NCBI GenBank assembly: GCA_029747585.1 | Contig: JAPEVF010001256.1 | Span: 1-11,789 of the forward strand | DNA from: Pleurotus djamor | Taxonomy: Eukaryota; Basidiomycota; Agaricomycetes; Agaricales; Pleurotaceae | Direction of reading: 5' to 3' | Length of the DNA: 11,789 nt | Shown: piece by piece, positions 1 through 8,088 of the stretch | Position numbering within the stretch: position 1 is the stretch's first letter | Layout: every line of letters begins with the position of its first letter | Translations under genes and position numbers: made by a program | The notes under the pieces: generated by a model | Databases searched by the model: none | Told to the model about the DNA's origin: nothing | Seen by the model: only the letters and a program-made list of their open reading frames with translations

Positions 1-1686
1 TGCTTCATTCGCCACACGAACAGCTTTGGGATTTTTTGCTCCTCCAATACTTGCACCTGGCCGAGGTGAGACATGGATGATACGTTTTCGTAGCTTTCGC
101 TTCTCACTTGCCGTCTCGGCCAGGAACGTCAAATGGACCTTGTCGAAGTTCTAAGCTTCTTGTTCATGCTCTCGACCATGGATTTAGGCCGGGTATGTGA
201 CCGCCGTCCGCCTTCATTCCATTTCCAGGCCTACTAGCTGACCTCGGTTCGTGTGCCACAAGGAATACTCGACAGAACACCTAAGCGAGACCCAAAAGGC
301 TATGCTGGAAGACCTCCGCGATTACGGCCTGATTTGGCAAAGAAAAGTCAGTCGAATTCCATTGTCCTTTTCCTTTTACACTTTTTTTCTGACTGTGGGT
401 ATGTAGCCTAATTCACGGCGATTTAATCCTACTCGCCTTGCCACCACGCTGACTTCTTCATCGCCGCCGTTGCCGACATCTACGGGCACTAGTTCTGGTC
501 CGGTTGAAGGCTTCATCGTACTAGAGACGAATTATCGGCTATATGCCTACACTGGTTCGTTTCTTCATTTCTCCAGCCCATTTCCCTAATTCTCATCCGT
601 TGACCTTACGACATTTACAGACAACCCCCTCCAAACCGCGGTCCTCAACCTCTTCGTCACCCTCAAATACCGCTTTCCCAATTTGGTCGTCGGAACGATA
701 ACGCGCGAGAGCGTGAAGAAGGCCTTGCAGAATGGGATTACTTCTGATCAGGTGCGAGGGGCGGGAGATCCTTCTCCTTCCTCCTTCTACTTCTCTACTT
801 CGTGAAAGCGGATATGAACTAAACATGGAATGAATTTCGCTATGAACAGATTATTAGCTATCTGATGACGCATGCACACCCCCAGATGCGAAAGAATGTA
901 CGTCCGTGTTTCTTCTCTCCGATGACGTCCCCTTGCACGCACGCATGCGTACTCCCTCCCTCCCCCCGTGCCCCATTTCTTCGTGTGTTCTGCGCTGCTT
1001 CCCTCGATTTAATGGTGTTGATGGTGACGCTGAGATGCTGATGATGTTGATGATGAATTTTAGAACCCGCTTCTCCCTGTGACGGTCCAAGATCAAATTC
1101 GTCTCTGGGAATTAGAGAAGAATCGGTTAAAATCCCAAGAAGGTATGTACCCTCNTTTTTTCTTTTTTTCTTCCCTTCTCCTTCTCCTTCCCTCCGTCTC
1201 TCCCCCCAATTCTGCTTTCTTCTTCTCTTCATATCCCTTGTCTTCATATCCCTCTTCGCTCTGCTACGCCGCGGAAATTCGAATTCGACTGGATTAAATT
1301 GAGATTACGGGCGATTTTCTTTCCTTCTCTCGCGTTCCTTCTTATTCTTTTCTTTTCCTCCATTTTCCATTTCCATTTCCATTTTTCTTCTCCGTCCCCT
1401 TTTCTTTTTCTTTTTCTTCTCCTTTCTTCTCCGTCTCCACTTCCGTCCTTTCCATTCCCTCACAACTCACAAAAACTAATCCCATCCTCCTTTTTTTTCT
1501 TTTTTTTCAGGCTATCTCTACACGGCGTTCGCATCGCAAGCGGACTACGAGCTCGTCCTGAACTATGCGAAACAACTGGACGTCGTTGTGTGGGAGAACG
1601 CCACCAAACGGTGTTTCTTTGGCAGTCTGGATGGACATGCGAATATTCGAGGCTTTATTGAACGGCGGACGGGCGCCACTGGATAA
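1..1686 (+). CDS. TFB2: TFIIH core subunit Tfb2/p52 (GTF2H4), 3' part
   Basis: Tfb2/p52 is a core TFIIH subunit acting in RNA polymerase II initiation and nucleotide excision repair. It anchors and stimulates the XPB/Ssl2 ATPase, and its C-terminal domain pairs with Tfb5/p8. The start lies left of the window. My exons are <1-65, 124-192, 263-346, 407-554, 621-751, 850-897, 1064-1142 and 1511-1686 (TAA), all phase-consistent, giving about 265 residues, roughly the C-terminal half of a 460-510 residue family. Diagnostic stretches in order are [122 protein letters not shown] and GHANIRGF. These follow the order known from p52, and the C-terminal Tfb5-binding region is complete. Introns lengthen towards the 3' end (58, 70, 60, 66, 98, 166 and 368 nt). 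No frame damage is seen; one N (1155) lies in intron 7. Confidence 0.95.
1143..1510 (+). other. Long pyrimidine-rich intron 7 of TFB2
   Basis: This 368-nt GT-AG intron is several times longer than the other introns here. Most of it is C/T runs (TTCTCC, TTTCC and long T tracts) ending in a long polypyrimidine tract and CAG. Only about 1261-1320 has mixed composition. The flanking codons join directly as E-G-Y-L-Y, the order expected for p52, so no internal exon is needed. An N at 1155 beside a T run shows assembly uncertainty, so the true length may differ. Confidence 0.75.
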
Positions 1687-1704
1687 TCCCTTCAACTGAT
1701 CCAA

Positions 1705-1814
1705 TGAATCATCGATCAGGACTCGACGGCAGCGGCGACGGTAATCGAGACCTCGCCTCTGGAGCGTAGACCGTAGACCGTGTTGATCTTCGAGCTGGGG
1801 TGATCGATGATTCA
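1705..1814. repeat. 14-bp perfect inverted repeat after the TFB2 stop
   Basis: TGAATCATCGATCA at 1705-1718 is the exact reverse complement of TGATCGATGATTCA at 1801-1814, with 82 nt between the arms. The left arm begins 18 bases after the TAA of TFB2, so the transcript probably carries it in its 3' UTR, where it could fold into a long-loop hairpin. The loop holds a short direct repeat (GTAGACC twice, about 1765-1778). No target-site duplication is visible, so a mobile-element origin is unsupported. Confidence 0.6.
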
Positions 1815-2057
1815 CGGTGTCCAGGTGTCAGAGTTTCAGTGTGTCAGTTTTTGGTGNTTTTTTTGATATCTTATTTGGTTTTCCGTTCCGGGGATGTCGA
1901 TGATTTCTTTACGAGTATATACTGTATGGTGTTATATTCGTTGGACTTGGACTTGCTCCCCGCTCCACAAGTTTGACCGAGAGTCGTTGATGGACGGATG
2001 GATGGACACATGGACTCGTCGACGTTTGTTCGTACCTGTACACGTTCCTCGCCACTT

Positions 2058-2160
2058 GTCCTGTCCTGTCCTGTCTTGGCTTGGCTTGCCTGTGGATCCG
2101 TGTGCTGTGTGCTGTGTCTGTCATGTCTGTCTATCTGTCCAATGTCTGTCCATCCGGCTG
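2058..2160. repeat. Degenerate TGTCC/TGTCTG short tandem repeats
   Basis: TGTCC units repeat from about 2058, drift into TTGGC units (about 2073-2087), and are followed by TGTGC and TGTCTG/TATCTG units to about 2160. Units are 4-6 bases and imperfect. This is simple-sequence DNA; there are no conserved repeats with unique spacers, so it is not a CRISPR array. Confidence 0.7.
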
Positions 2161-2620
2161 TATCATCGAGTCGTGTCTTGTCTTGTCGTGTCTGTTTATC
2201 TCCCGCCGTCCGTCGATCCATCTGATCTACCCGTCCACCCACCTACCATCCCCACTTTCTTCGGACATCCTATACATAGCGAGCTAGATAATACTCATTA
2301 ATCACCCTGGTCTGCTCCCCTCGTCCCCCTCGTCCCCTNGGAAACCCCCCGACCCCCANCCCCCANCCCAACCTCATTCATCATGCATCATGCCGCGTGT
2401 GTATAATTCTTAGCCTCAGGCTGAGCCTTGAGGTGGATACTTAATAACAATGAACTTCATTCGACGATATATATATAAGCGAAATCGGGGTGATAATGAT
2501 AATTCCAGGATTTGTTCTAGATACGATGAGTGTCATTGAGAGTACTCTCTATATGTGAACATGAACTTGTGTTCAGTCTAGATGATGGAGAGATGGAGAG
2601 ATGAAGAGATGATGGACTCG

Positions 2621-2647
2621 GAGATGTAGGAGATGTAGGAGATGTAG
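2621..2647. repeat. Three tandem copies of a 9-mer (GAGATGTAG)
   Basis: GAGATGTAG occurs three times without interruption, at 2621-2629, 2630-2638 and 2639-2647. A related GAGATGGA/GAGATGAA stretch precedes it (about 2588-2610). It lies in the likely 3' UTR of the minus-strand gene. Confidence 0.8.
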
Positions 2648-2680
2648 AGGGATGGAGAATGTATAAATTGAGATAGATAG

Positions 2681-2738
2681 ATATATAACCGAATGATTTA
2701 CCGAATGAGTTGATGATACTGATATATATAACCGAATG
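2681..2738. repeat. Direct repeat of ATATATAACCGAATG
   Basis: The same 15 bases occur at 2681-2695 and 2724-2738. A partial copy (ACCGAATGA) lies between them at about 2700-2708. This looks like a local duplication inside AT-rich DNA. Confidence 0.75.
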
Positions 2739-2816
2739 GAATGGTGATGATGTTTAAGATGATGATGTTACATATATACGTGGGGGAGAGTCCAAAGCTC
2801 GAGAGACACATTGTAA

Positions 2817-2832
2817 GAGTGAGTGAGTGAGT
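2817..2832. repeat. (GAGT)4 microsatellite
   Basis: Four perfect GAGT units, followed by a short imperfect continuation and, at about 2856-2869, an (AT)n run. Confidence 0.8.
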
Positions 2833-2951
2833 GAGAGTAAGTGGGTGTAGATGGGATATATATATATATGAATGCGAGCAAGGAAAAGGAAGGGAAGGAA
2901 GGGAGATGAGAGCAAGAAAACCAAAATCGCCGAAAAAAAAAAAACCGCCAA

Positions 2952-2971
2952 AAATGAAATGAAATGAAATG
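2952..2971. repeat. (AAATG)4 microsatellite
   Basis: Four perfect AAATG units shortly after an A run (about 2933-2944), in a purine-rich tract that extends to the N at 3044. Confidence 0.8.
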
Positions 2972-3280
2972 AAAGAAAAAGAAATGAAAGAAGAAATAAC
3001 ATCAAGAAATCACAAGAAATCACGAAGAATCAAGAAAAGAAAGNATTCCCACTGCGCACCCATTCCCTTTCACGACCACCATCCACGAACACCAACCCTT
3101 CTCTAACAACACAACCACTACCACAGACAACCAGCAGCAACGACACCAATCTACGAACAACAACCACACCAGTCTACGAAGAAAACCAAGCACGGGAACA
3201 CGATGAACAAAAAAGGACGATGACAAGAAAAAACACGAAAGCGCAATGGAATGAAGGTAGAATGACTCGGAGGAGACTTT

Positions 3281-5202
3281 CTAGATCTCCTCCACCTTCA
3301 ACGCGACGAATCCCTCCGGGCTAACAGACAGCCCACTCCTCCCTCCACCATTACCACCACCTCCATTTCCTCCTCCTCCACTCCCACCATTCATACCATA
3401 TTGTCCTTGTCCTTGACCACTCGGATTAGGATTATGTGTGAAAGATGAGGATGTGGTGGATTCGTCGTCGGACCATGTACATCCACCCCTCCCACTCCCT
3501 CCTCCACCACTTCCACCACCATACGTATACGACGCCGATGCGGAGGTGGATGAAGCCGAAGACGGGGGAGAGCCAGAGGATCCCGTGTGTCCTCCGTGTC
3601 CTTGGTGGGTGTGTTGGTGTTGGTGTTGCATGGAAAGAGGCATGGGCAACGACAACGAAAGCGGTAACGGCATCAACTGCGTACTCAACCCCCTTGACGA
3701 GGAGGTATCCGATGCCCAGGTGGAGGAGGAGGAGGGGATACGTGGGGTGCTCGAGCTTGAGGAAGGGGATGAAGAGGTGGAGTGGTGGTGACCATACGAC
3801 CTATACCCTCCGCCCACACTGTCGTCCTCGTTGGTGTTACCACTAAGGAGGTGGAGGTTCCTCGAGGATGAGGAAGAGGACATAGAGGAGATGGAAGACA
3901 TAGAGGAGATGGAGGAAGACATGGAAGAGGAGGACCCTGCAGCCCCGGGGTAAGTATTCGTCCTTAATCTCGAGCGATCGCTTAGATTATGATACGTCCC
4001 GCCCACAGGGCCGCCTGCACTACTCCCACCATTGGCGGTAGGATTGGTCGACCCAGTTGCATCGTAGGTATTCCCCTCCGGCCAACGAGGCCATGTATCG
4101 CCTAACGGCAAAGGCAAGGAAGATTCCCTCCGTCCCGAGGTGTTATCATACCCACCAAGTGAACCAGTAAGTCCAAGATTCCACGACCCTGAATTGGAAT
4201 TGGATGAAGTGGAGGAGACGGAGGATGCGGTACCGGGTGGTGAGACGGATGATCCGGATGAGGAGAGGGAGAGGGATGATAGGTGCATCGAGTTATTGGT
4301 GTTATGGTTGTTGTTATTGTTGTTGGGGTGGTTGTTGGGGTTGACGTTGATACCCGGGAGCCGTCGTGGGTCTATTGTGGAGGACCACCGATCGCCGCGC
4401 ATATAGGTCGCGTGGGTGGAGAGCGATGCGGATACAGAGGAGGATGAAGGGAGGGGGAGGTTGTAGAGTGCGGAATTTGTGGAGTTGCTGTTTGGTGGGT
4501 ATGCGTCGATGGGGGAGTGCGAGTGCGTTAGTCCGTGTCCGTGTCCGTGTTGGGACCAGGACGGTGANGGGGGAGGACGCGCCAAAGTGGGAGTACGCGT
4601 GTGGGTTGTGTTGTTGGTGGTGTTGTTGGGGATGGAGATGTGGATGGGGAAGGTATGAATGGGTGTCTTCTATTTTTACATCGACGATGGATTGGGACGC
4701 GAGTTCGTTCGTGTCCTCCCCGTCGCATCTGTGCATTTCAAACGGCTCGTCAGTTACTCACTCATTGTCGAGGAGAGAGGAGAGGGAGTTGCACGTACAC
4801 GAGTCTGGCTTTGCCGTCCGGCCCAATCTCCACCTTGGGCGGCGTCCTAAAGTTTGTAAGACGGAAGATATGGGGCGGCATGTGGAGGTTCATAATGTCG
4901 CGTCGGGAATTGGGTTTACACAGTCGGCCGAGTCGGATGTCTTCCGAGGTGTAGTACGAGATGAGGTGCAGGTCCGAGCCTTCGACTGTCACCGTGATCG
5001 TCTGTGTCCCATATGCCAATGAGTGAGTGAGTGGGTGGGTGAGGATGGGAGTGGACGACGTCACCTTTTTTATGAGCCCGCCAGGTTTGAACGACCCTTG
5101 GTCATGTGCGTTCGCCGACTTGTACCCCATCCCGCCATCCAACCCCGCAATCCCCCTCGCAGGTGCCTCCGGACTCGAATACGGTTTCTTCGCGTGTACA
5201 TG
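3281..5202 (-). CDS. WOPR (Gti1/Pac2) regulator, second lobe and disordered tail, 5' part missing
   Basis: WOPR proteins (Wor1, Ryp1, Gti1, Pac2) are fungal DNA-binding regulators of morphology and development. Minus-strand exons are 5202-5065 (continuing the chain from upstream), 5001-4799 and 4728-3281 (stop 3283-3281), about 595 residues. Lobe-2 evidence: FKPGGLIKK, TITVTVEGSDLHLISYYTSE, DIRLGRLCKPNSRRDIMN, then PPHIFRLTNF and PPKVEIGPDGKARLV. The WOPR core ends there. A low-complexity tail of nearly 500 residues follows: Gln/His-rich, then Asn-rich (about 4300-4335), Met/Ser runs (3850-3935), His/Gln and Gly-rich blocks, ending in VALKVEEI. Such tails are common in this family. Lobe 1, with its conserved TKDA-type motif and the WTDGR..SPSRV-type segment, is absent; the sequence upstream of 5203 codes for recyclin. 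The reading frame also breaks at N4568 and is restored exactly if that N is ignored. The family call is firm; completeness is not. Confidence 0.88.
4568..4568. other. Single N that breaks the WOPR-tail reading frame
   Basis: Read on the minus strand, codons run in frame to ...GASSP immediately before the N, and SPSWSQHGHGHG continues in frame immediately after it. Counting the N as one base shifts the frame and soon gives an unlike sequence. The N sits exactly between codons, so it stands for zero bases or a gap of a multiple of three. I read this as an assembly artefact, not a mutation. Confidence 0.8.
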
Positions 5203-5206
5203 NCCN
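5203..5206. other. Recyclin/WOPR junction at two ambiguous bases
   Basis: The Ns at 5203 and 5206 fall at the third positions of two GGN (Gly) codons on the minus strand. Upstream is the recyclin segment ending MLNPQRWGG; downstream is HVHAKKPYSSPEAPARG, which leads into WOPR lobe 2. If each N is one base the frame stays open across the junction. If both Ns stand for no base the frame is lost. Coding identity changes within a few codons here, so this is either a fusion point or a hidden gap. Confidence 0.8.
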
Positions 5207-7019
5207 CCTCCTCCCCATCGTTGTGGGTTCAGCATGGATATACCTTGGACAGCAGCTGTTCCACCAGTGGTAAGGGCAGCACCTACTGCCCCGACCGTGC
5301 GTGGAACGATAGTAACCGGTAGCAAAAGCACTGATGTAAATGACGCAAGTACATTTCGTTTGACTTGAGCTGGATTATGAGAGCCAAGGAATCTAGCTTG
5401 CGAGGCGGATGGGTCGCTAGCACTGGCATCCGAGATGTTATTGTTCGTATTCTGACGGAGGCTTAAGCCTTTATGTCATGAAAGGAAAGGAGACACTCAC
5501 GCCCTTCTCCCATGTTTTGCAGATGCCCTCGAAGGACTGCTTTATCGAATCAACTTCTTCGTCAAGGTATTCGTCCATGTTTTGCTCGAACATTTGATAC
5601 CTTGCTCCATGGGAAGGTGGCTTAGGTACGTCATTACGACAAAGGAGATGGTACTCACACAACATCTTCTACCCTTGTGCGGGATATAGCAGAATCCTCT
5701 CGGACCGAGGCGGCTAACATGATCGCATCAACCATACGCCAGGCTTCGCGAAAGGTGGCTGCTGCCGCTTTCAGGTAGACGTCGGTCGAAACCTCCCGGG
5801 CACGTAGTAGTACCGAAGTGATATATTCCCCGACCTGAAGTAGACATTGTAAGGTGGGAGTGCTGTTACAAGGAGAAGGTCCATACCACATCCGTAGCCA
5901 GTCTTTCCGAGAAAGATAAGAGTACCTCCGACGCGGGTGGAAACACCCTAACAGCAAGACTGCCTTGTTCAATGACAGCTTCGAGGATATGATTCATAAA
6001 TTCGTCCATTGCATCAAAGTCGAGTACACCATCCATTCTACGAAGTACGAGTTACCGTTAACATGAATCCCGACCCTCAACGAGCCAATCACGCACTTGA
6101 AATTCTCCAGTGGTTTCCAGTTACCTTGTTCATAGAAAATCTCCCGTTTCTCAGCCCATACCTTCCCCATTTCCCAGTCACCGTCTCTGTCCCATACCTC
6201 CCAGCTTGCTTCGGCCGCCTCCCTCATGGCCACTTCGTTTCCGTTCCCATCGGCGACATCGAAGGCAGAGAGAGCGTTGGCATCAAAGCGGTCCATTGCA
6301 GCACGCAGCGACGTGTATAGGGTTTCCCATTGTCTGAGAGGTTTGATGCTAGGTGAAAGAAAACGAGACAGTAGGTGCAGCGCCTTTGCTTGAGATCGGA
6401 GCGATGGGACATTCGCAGCCAAAGTAGAGAGAACCAAATGTGGAGGCGCAGACAAGGCCGTAGTCAGGGGCTTTAGCAAGCGGTGCGCTCGTGCGTACAG
6501 TGTCCTGGGGGTAACCTTGGTCGAAGTTGAGGGAGATATTGGAGGGACCATCATACGCGCAACGTCATCAAACCCGCTACCTCCGACGAAATCGCCCATC
6601 TCCTCCACAGGTGCATTATTCACGATATCCACAGACGCGAATTCTCCAAAGTCGTCATCTATCTCGAGTGTAGGCGGCGCCGCAGACTTCAACGCAGCCA
6701 CCTTGCCTTTGGAATTGTTCTCCAGTTCATCTAATACTTCCGAGAGGTGATATTTGTCCACTTTGAGAGCTGACCATCGAGCTTGCCAAATCTTCTCATC
6801 CTGAGCCAGGGCAGCCGTTGCATGAGAGCACCTAGAGTAGGCTGAGAAATCCGGTATGGGCAAATGAGCAAGTATGAGGAGATGGAGGTCCGAAGGTAAT
6901 CGTCCGACTAAAGGCTGCGCAATGGATGGTTTTGGTTGCCCACGAGACAGAAATCGTGCGCTGGCCGTTGTCGTCGATGAGTAGAGCCTCACTGGCTCAA
7001 GCGTCGTGAATTTGTCCAT
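5207..7019 (-). CDS. RCY1: Recyclin-1 (Rcy1/Pof6-type F-box protein), N-terminal part
   Basis: Recyclin-1 is a fungal F-box protein of endocytic recycling and polarised exocytosis; it has a Sec10-like region and, in yeast, a C-terminal CAAX box. The ATG at 7019 is preceded in frame by a TGA. Minus-strand exons are 7019-6097, 6037-5887, 5834-5659, 5600-5501 and 5451 onward, with introns of 59, 52, 58 and 49 nt and consistent phases. An F-box lies at residues 38-84 (RLPSDLHLLILAHLPIPDF to KIWQARW). A linker has acidic DDDFGEFAS (about 121-129) and EEMGDFVG (139-146). Exocyst-like segments follow: AVRVFPPASEVLLSF, VGEYITSVLLRAREV, FREAWRMVDAIM, MFEQNMDEYLDEEV, NVLASFTSVLLLPVTIVPRT and MLNPQRWGG. 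Only about 531 residues are present, against roughly 840-900 in the family. The C-terminal third and CAAX box are lost where the chain runs into WOPR code. It starts 135 bp downstream of the Nudix stop. Confidence 0.9.
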
Positions 7020-7154
7020 TCGAAGATTTCAGCTAGCTTGCATCGAGGCGGAGGGAAGGGGTCCAGGTTCACGAAGTCAAAAGCCTTCGCCTTGAACGGG
7101 GTGCAATATCAATTCGACCGTGAGAAACGAATATCTGTGCTCCTATTTACCCTC

Positions 7155-8088
7155 CTATGTACGGCGCCTGGCATGTTCCCGTTCCTGCTCCAGCGAGGTC
7201 GAATCCTTCAATGCGAACCACCACTTTTGGAGTTCGTTACTTTCATCAAAGTCCGTCCGTCCGATAAGGTACGTGTCCAAAATGACTTTGGGGAGCCAGT
7301 GACGATCAGAAGCCCACATTTTCTCATACGGCACTTTGTCAATGTCAAACCATTCGGGTTTCATCTCTTCCGTTCTGTTACGTAGTTTCAGTAAATGCGA
7401 TGGGGTGGCTGTCTTTTCCAGATATGTAATGCAGACGACCCACTCTGTGATGTCTCCCTCGTAGGCTTCGGCACGATAAATATCGATGTGAAAATTCCAG
7501 TCTACCCCCTCCTTGGTGAAGAGAAGCGTCCCTGCGTGCTTTATCGGAGCAGAGATACCTGCTTCTTCCTAAGTTAACAGTCAATCTCGTCCAACGGTGA
7601 AACCTTGGTTAGAAAATCACATGTAGCTCGCGAAGGGCTGCTTCGTGGGATGTTTCTCCAGGTTCTACTTTTCCGCCTAGACATTCGATGATGAGCAAGG
7701 CTCAGTCAGCTGGAACATGAGATCAAGCAAGAAACAATGACTCGCCGAACCCGAGAAAGCTGGGGTTACCACAGAACGTGACAGGAAGACTATGAGTTTA
7801 GACGTATCTGATTGCGCCAGGTGTTTACCTACTAATCCAGACCAAACCCACGCTTCTTCTTTCCTAGAAGTATCTGGGAAGGACGGCGATCGTCGCAGGG
7901 GTCGATCAATCGAAATCAGAACAAAATCAGAAGCAACCGCTCACTTTTCCATTTTTGATGATGAACACGGTGGTATAAAACCTGGTTTTTGCCAAATTTC
8001 TCCAGGCAGATCGATGTCCACCTTCTAGTATGTTGGAGAATCTTCCGGTGATTCCTGGAGGATTTGACGCGTCTTCTGCCATTGGCAT
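7155..8088 (-). CDS. MTH1/NUDT1-like Nudix hydrolase
   Basis: MTH1-type enzymes hydrolyse oxidised purine nucleoside triphosphates such as 8-oxo-dGTP to the monophosphate plus pyrophosphate, cleaning the nucleotide pool. Minus-strand exons are 8088-7945, 7873-7833, 7759-7746, 7676-7621, 7568-7444 and 7374-7155 (TAG), 199 residues; introns are 71, 73, 69, 52 and 69 nt. The ATG at 8088 follows an in-frame TAG; a second ATG at 8082 is possible. The protein opens with about 35 extra residues, Arg-rich towards their end, then TRFYTTVFI and ILLGKKKRGFG. The Nudix box is complete across two splice sites: GGKVEPGETSHEAALREL plus HEEAGI. The C-terminal half reads MKPEWFDIDKVPYEKMWASD then RHWLPKVIL. 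Tyr-Phe-Leu stands where human MTH1 has R-W-N33, and WASD where it has W117-P-D119-D120, so substrate preference may differ. Its 5' end faces the tandem pair across 383 bp. Confidence 0.9.
7746..7759 (-). other. 14-nt microexon and GC-AG intron in the Nudix gene
   Basis: The motif upstream of the Nudix box needs Phe-Gly-Gly-Lys. Only a 14-nt exon (CTTTCTCGGGTTCG on the minus strand) supplies this in frame. It is preceded by CCCAG and followed by GCGAGT, which resembles the GC-AG donor consensus GCAAGT. The following intron (7745-7677) ends in CTAG. The nearby GT donor, two codon positions later, gives the wrong phase. The preceding donor (GTAGGT) is weak but required, because a TAG follows in frame. 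Confidence 0.7.

Larger units (their letters stand above)
1687..3280. other. Intergenic region between convergent genes, repeat-rich, no gene seen
   Basis: This stretch lies between the stop of TFB2 (+) and the stop of the WOPR-tail gene (-), so it should hold both 3' UTRs and terminators. Open frames here are short, biased in composition and resemble no protein I know. Strand composition is skewed: 2040-2350 is rich in C and T, while 2580-3050 on the + strand is rich in G and A. The second block would be a pyrimidine-rich 3' UTR for the minus-strand gene. Five Ns (1857, 2339, 2359, 2366, 3044) show that assembly here is uncertain. Confidence 0.7.

Noticed and set aside
858..1247. Minus-strand open frames over TFB2 introns 6 and 7
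   Set aside because: They are Lys/Arg/Glu-rich translations of purine-rich complement and overlap secure TFB2 exons.
1261..1320. Possible cryptic exon in the mixed-composition part of TFB2 intron 7
   Set aside because: The flanking exons already join at the conserved E-G-x-L-Y sequence; an insertion would break the domain.
1299..1661. Open frame of 120 codons over the end of TFB2
   Set aside because: It is a Phe/Ser/Leu translation of the polypyrimidine intron 7 running out of frame into the last TFB2 exon.
1705..1814. Miniature transposon with 14-bp terminal repeats
   Set aside because: No target-site duplication is visible next to the arms and no second copy occurs in the window; kept only as an inverted repeat.
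2058..2160. Possible CRISPR-like array
   Set aside because: Units are only 4-6 bases and degenerate, with no spacers, in a eukaryotic context.
1871..2301. Several overlapping open frames on both strands
   Set aside because: All come from TGTCC/TGTCTG simple repeats; there is no splice-linked continuation or recognisable motif.
3438..3846. Long open frames on the + strand opposite the WOPR tail
   Set aside because: They are made of translated Ser/Gly/His codon repeats of the real minus-strand exon and resemble no known protein.
4366..5022. Plus-strand frame of 218 codons
   Set aside because: It is antisense to WOPR lobe 2 and its tail, crosses an N and shows no recognisable domain.
5655..5972. 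Minus-strand frame of 105 codons taken as a separate gene
   Set aside because: It reads through an intron (5886-5835); its real part is recyclin exon 3.
7038..7385. Plus-strand frame of 115 codons
   Set aside because: It is antisense to the last Nudix exon, whose MTH1-like motifs are clear on the minus strand.
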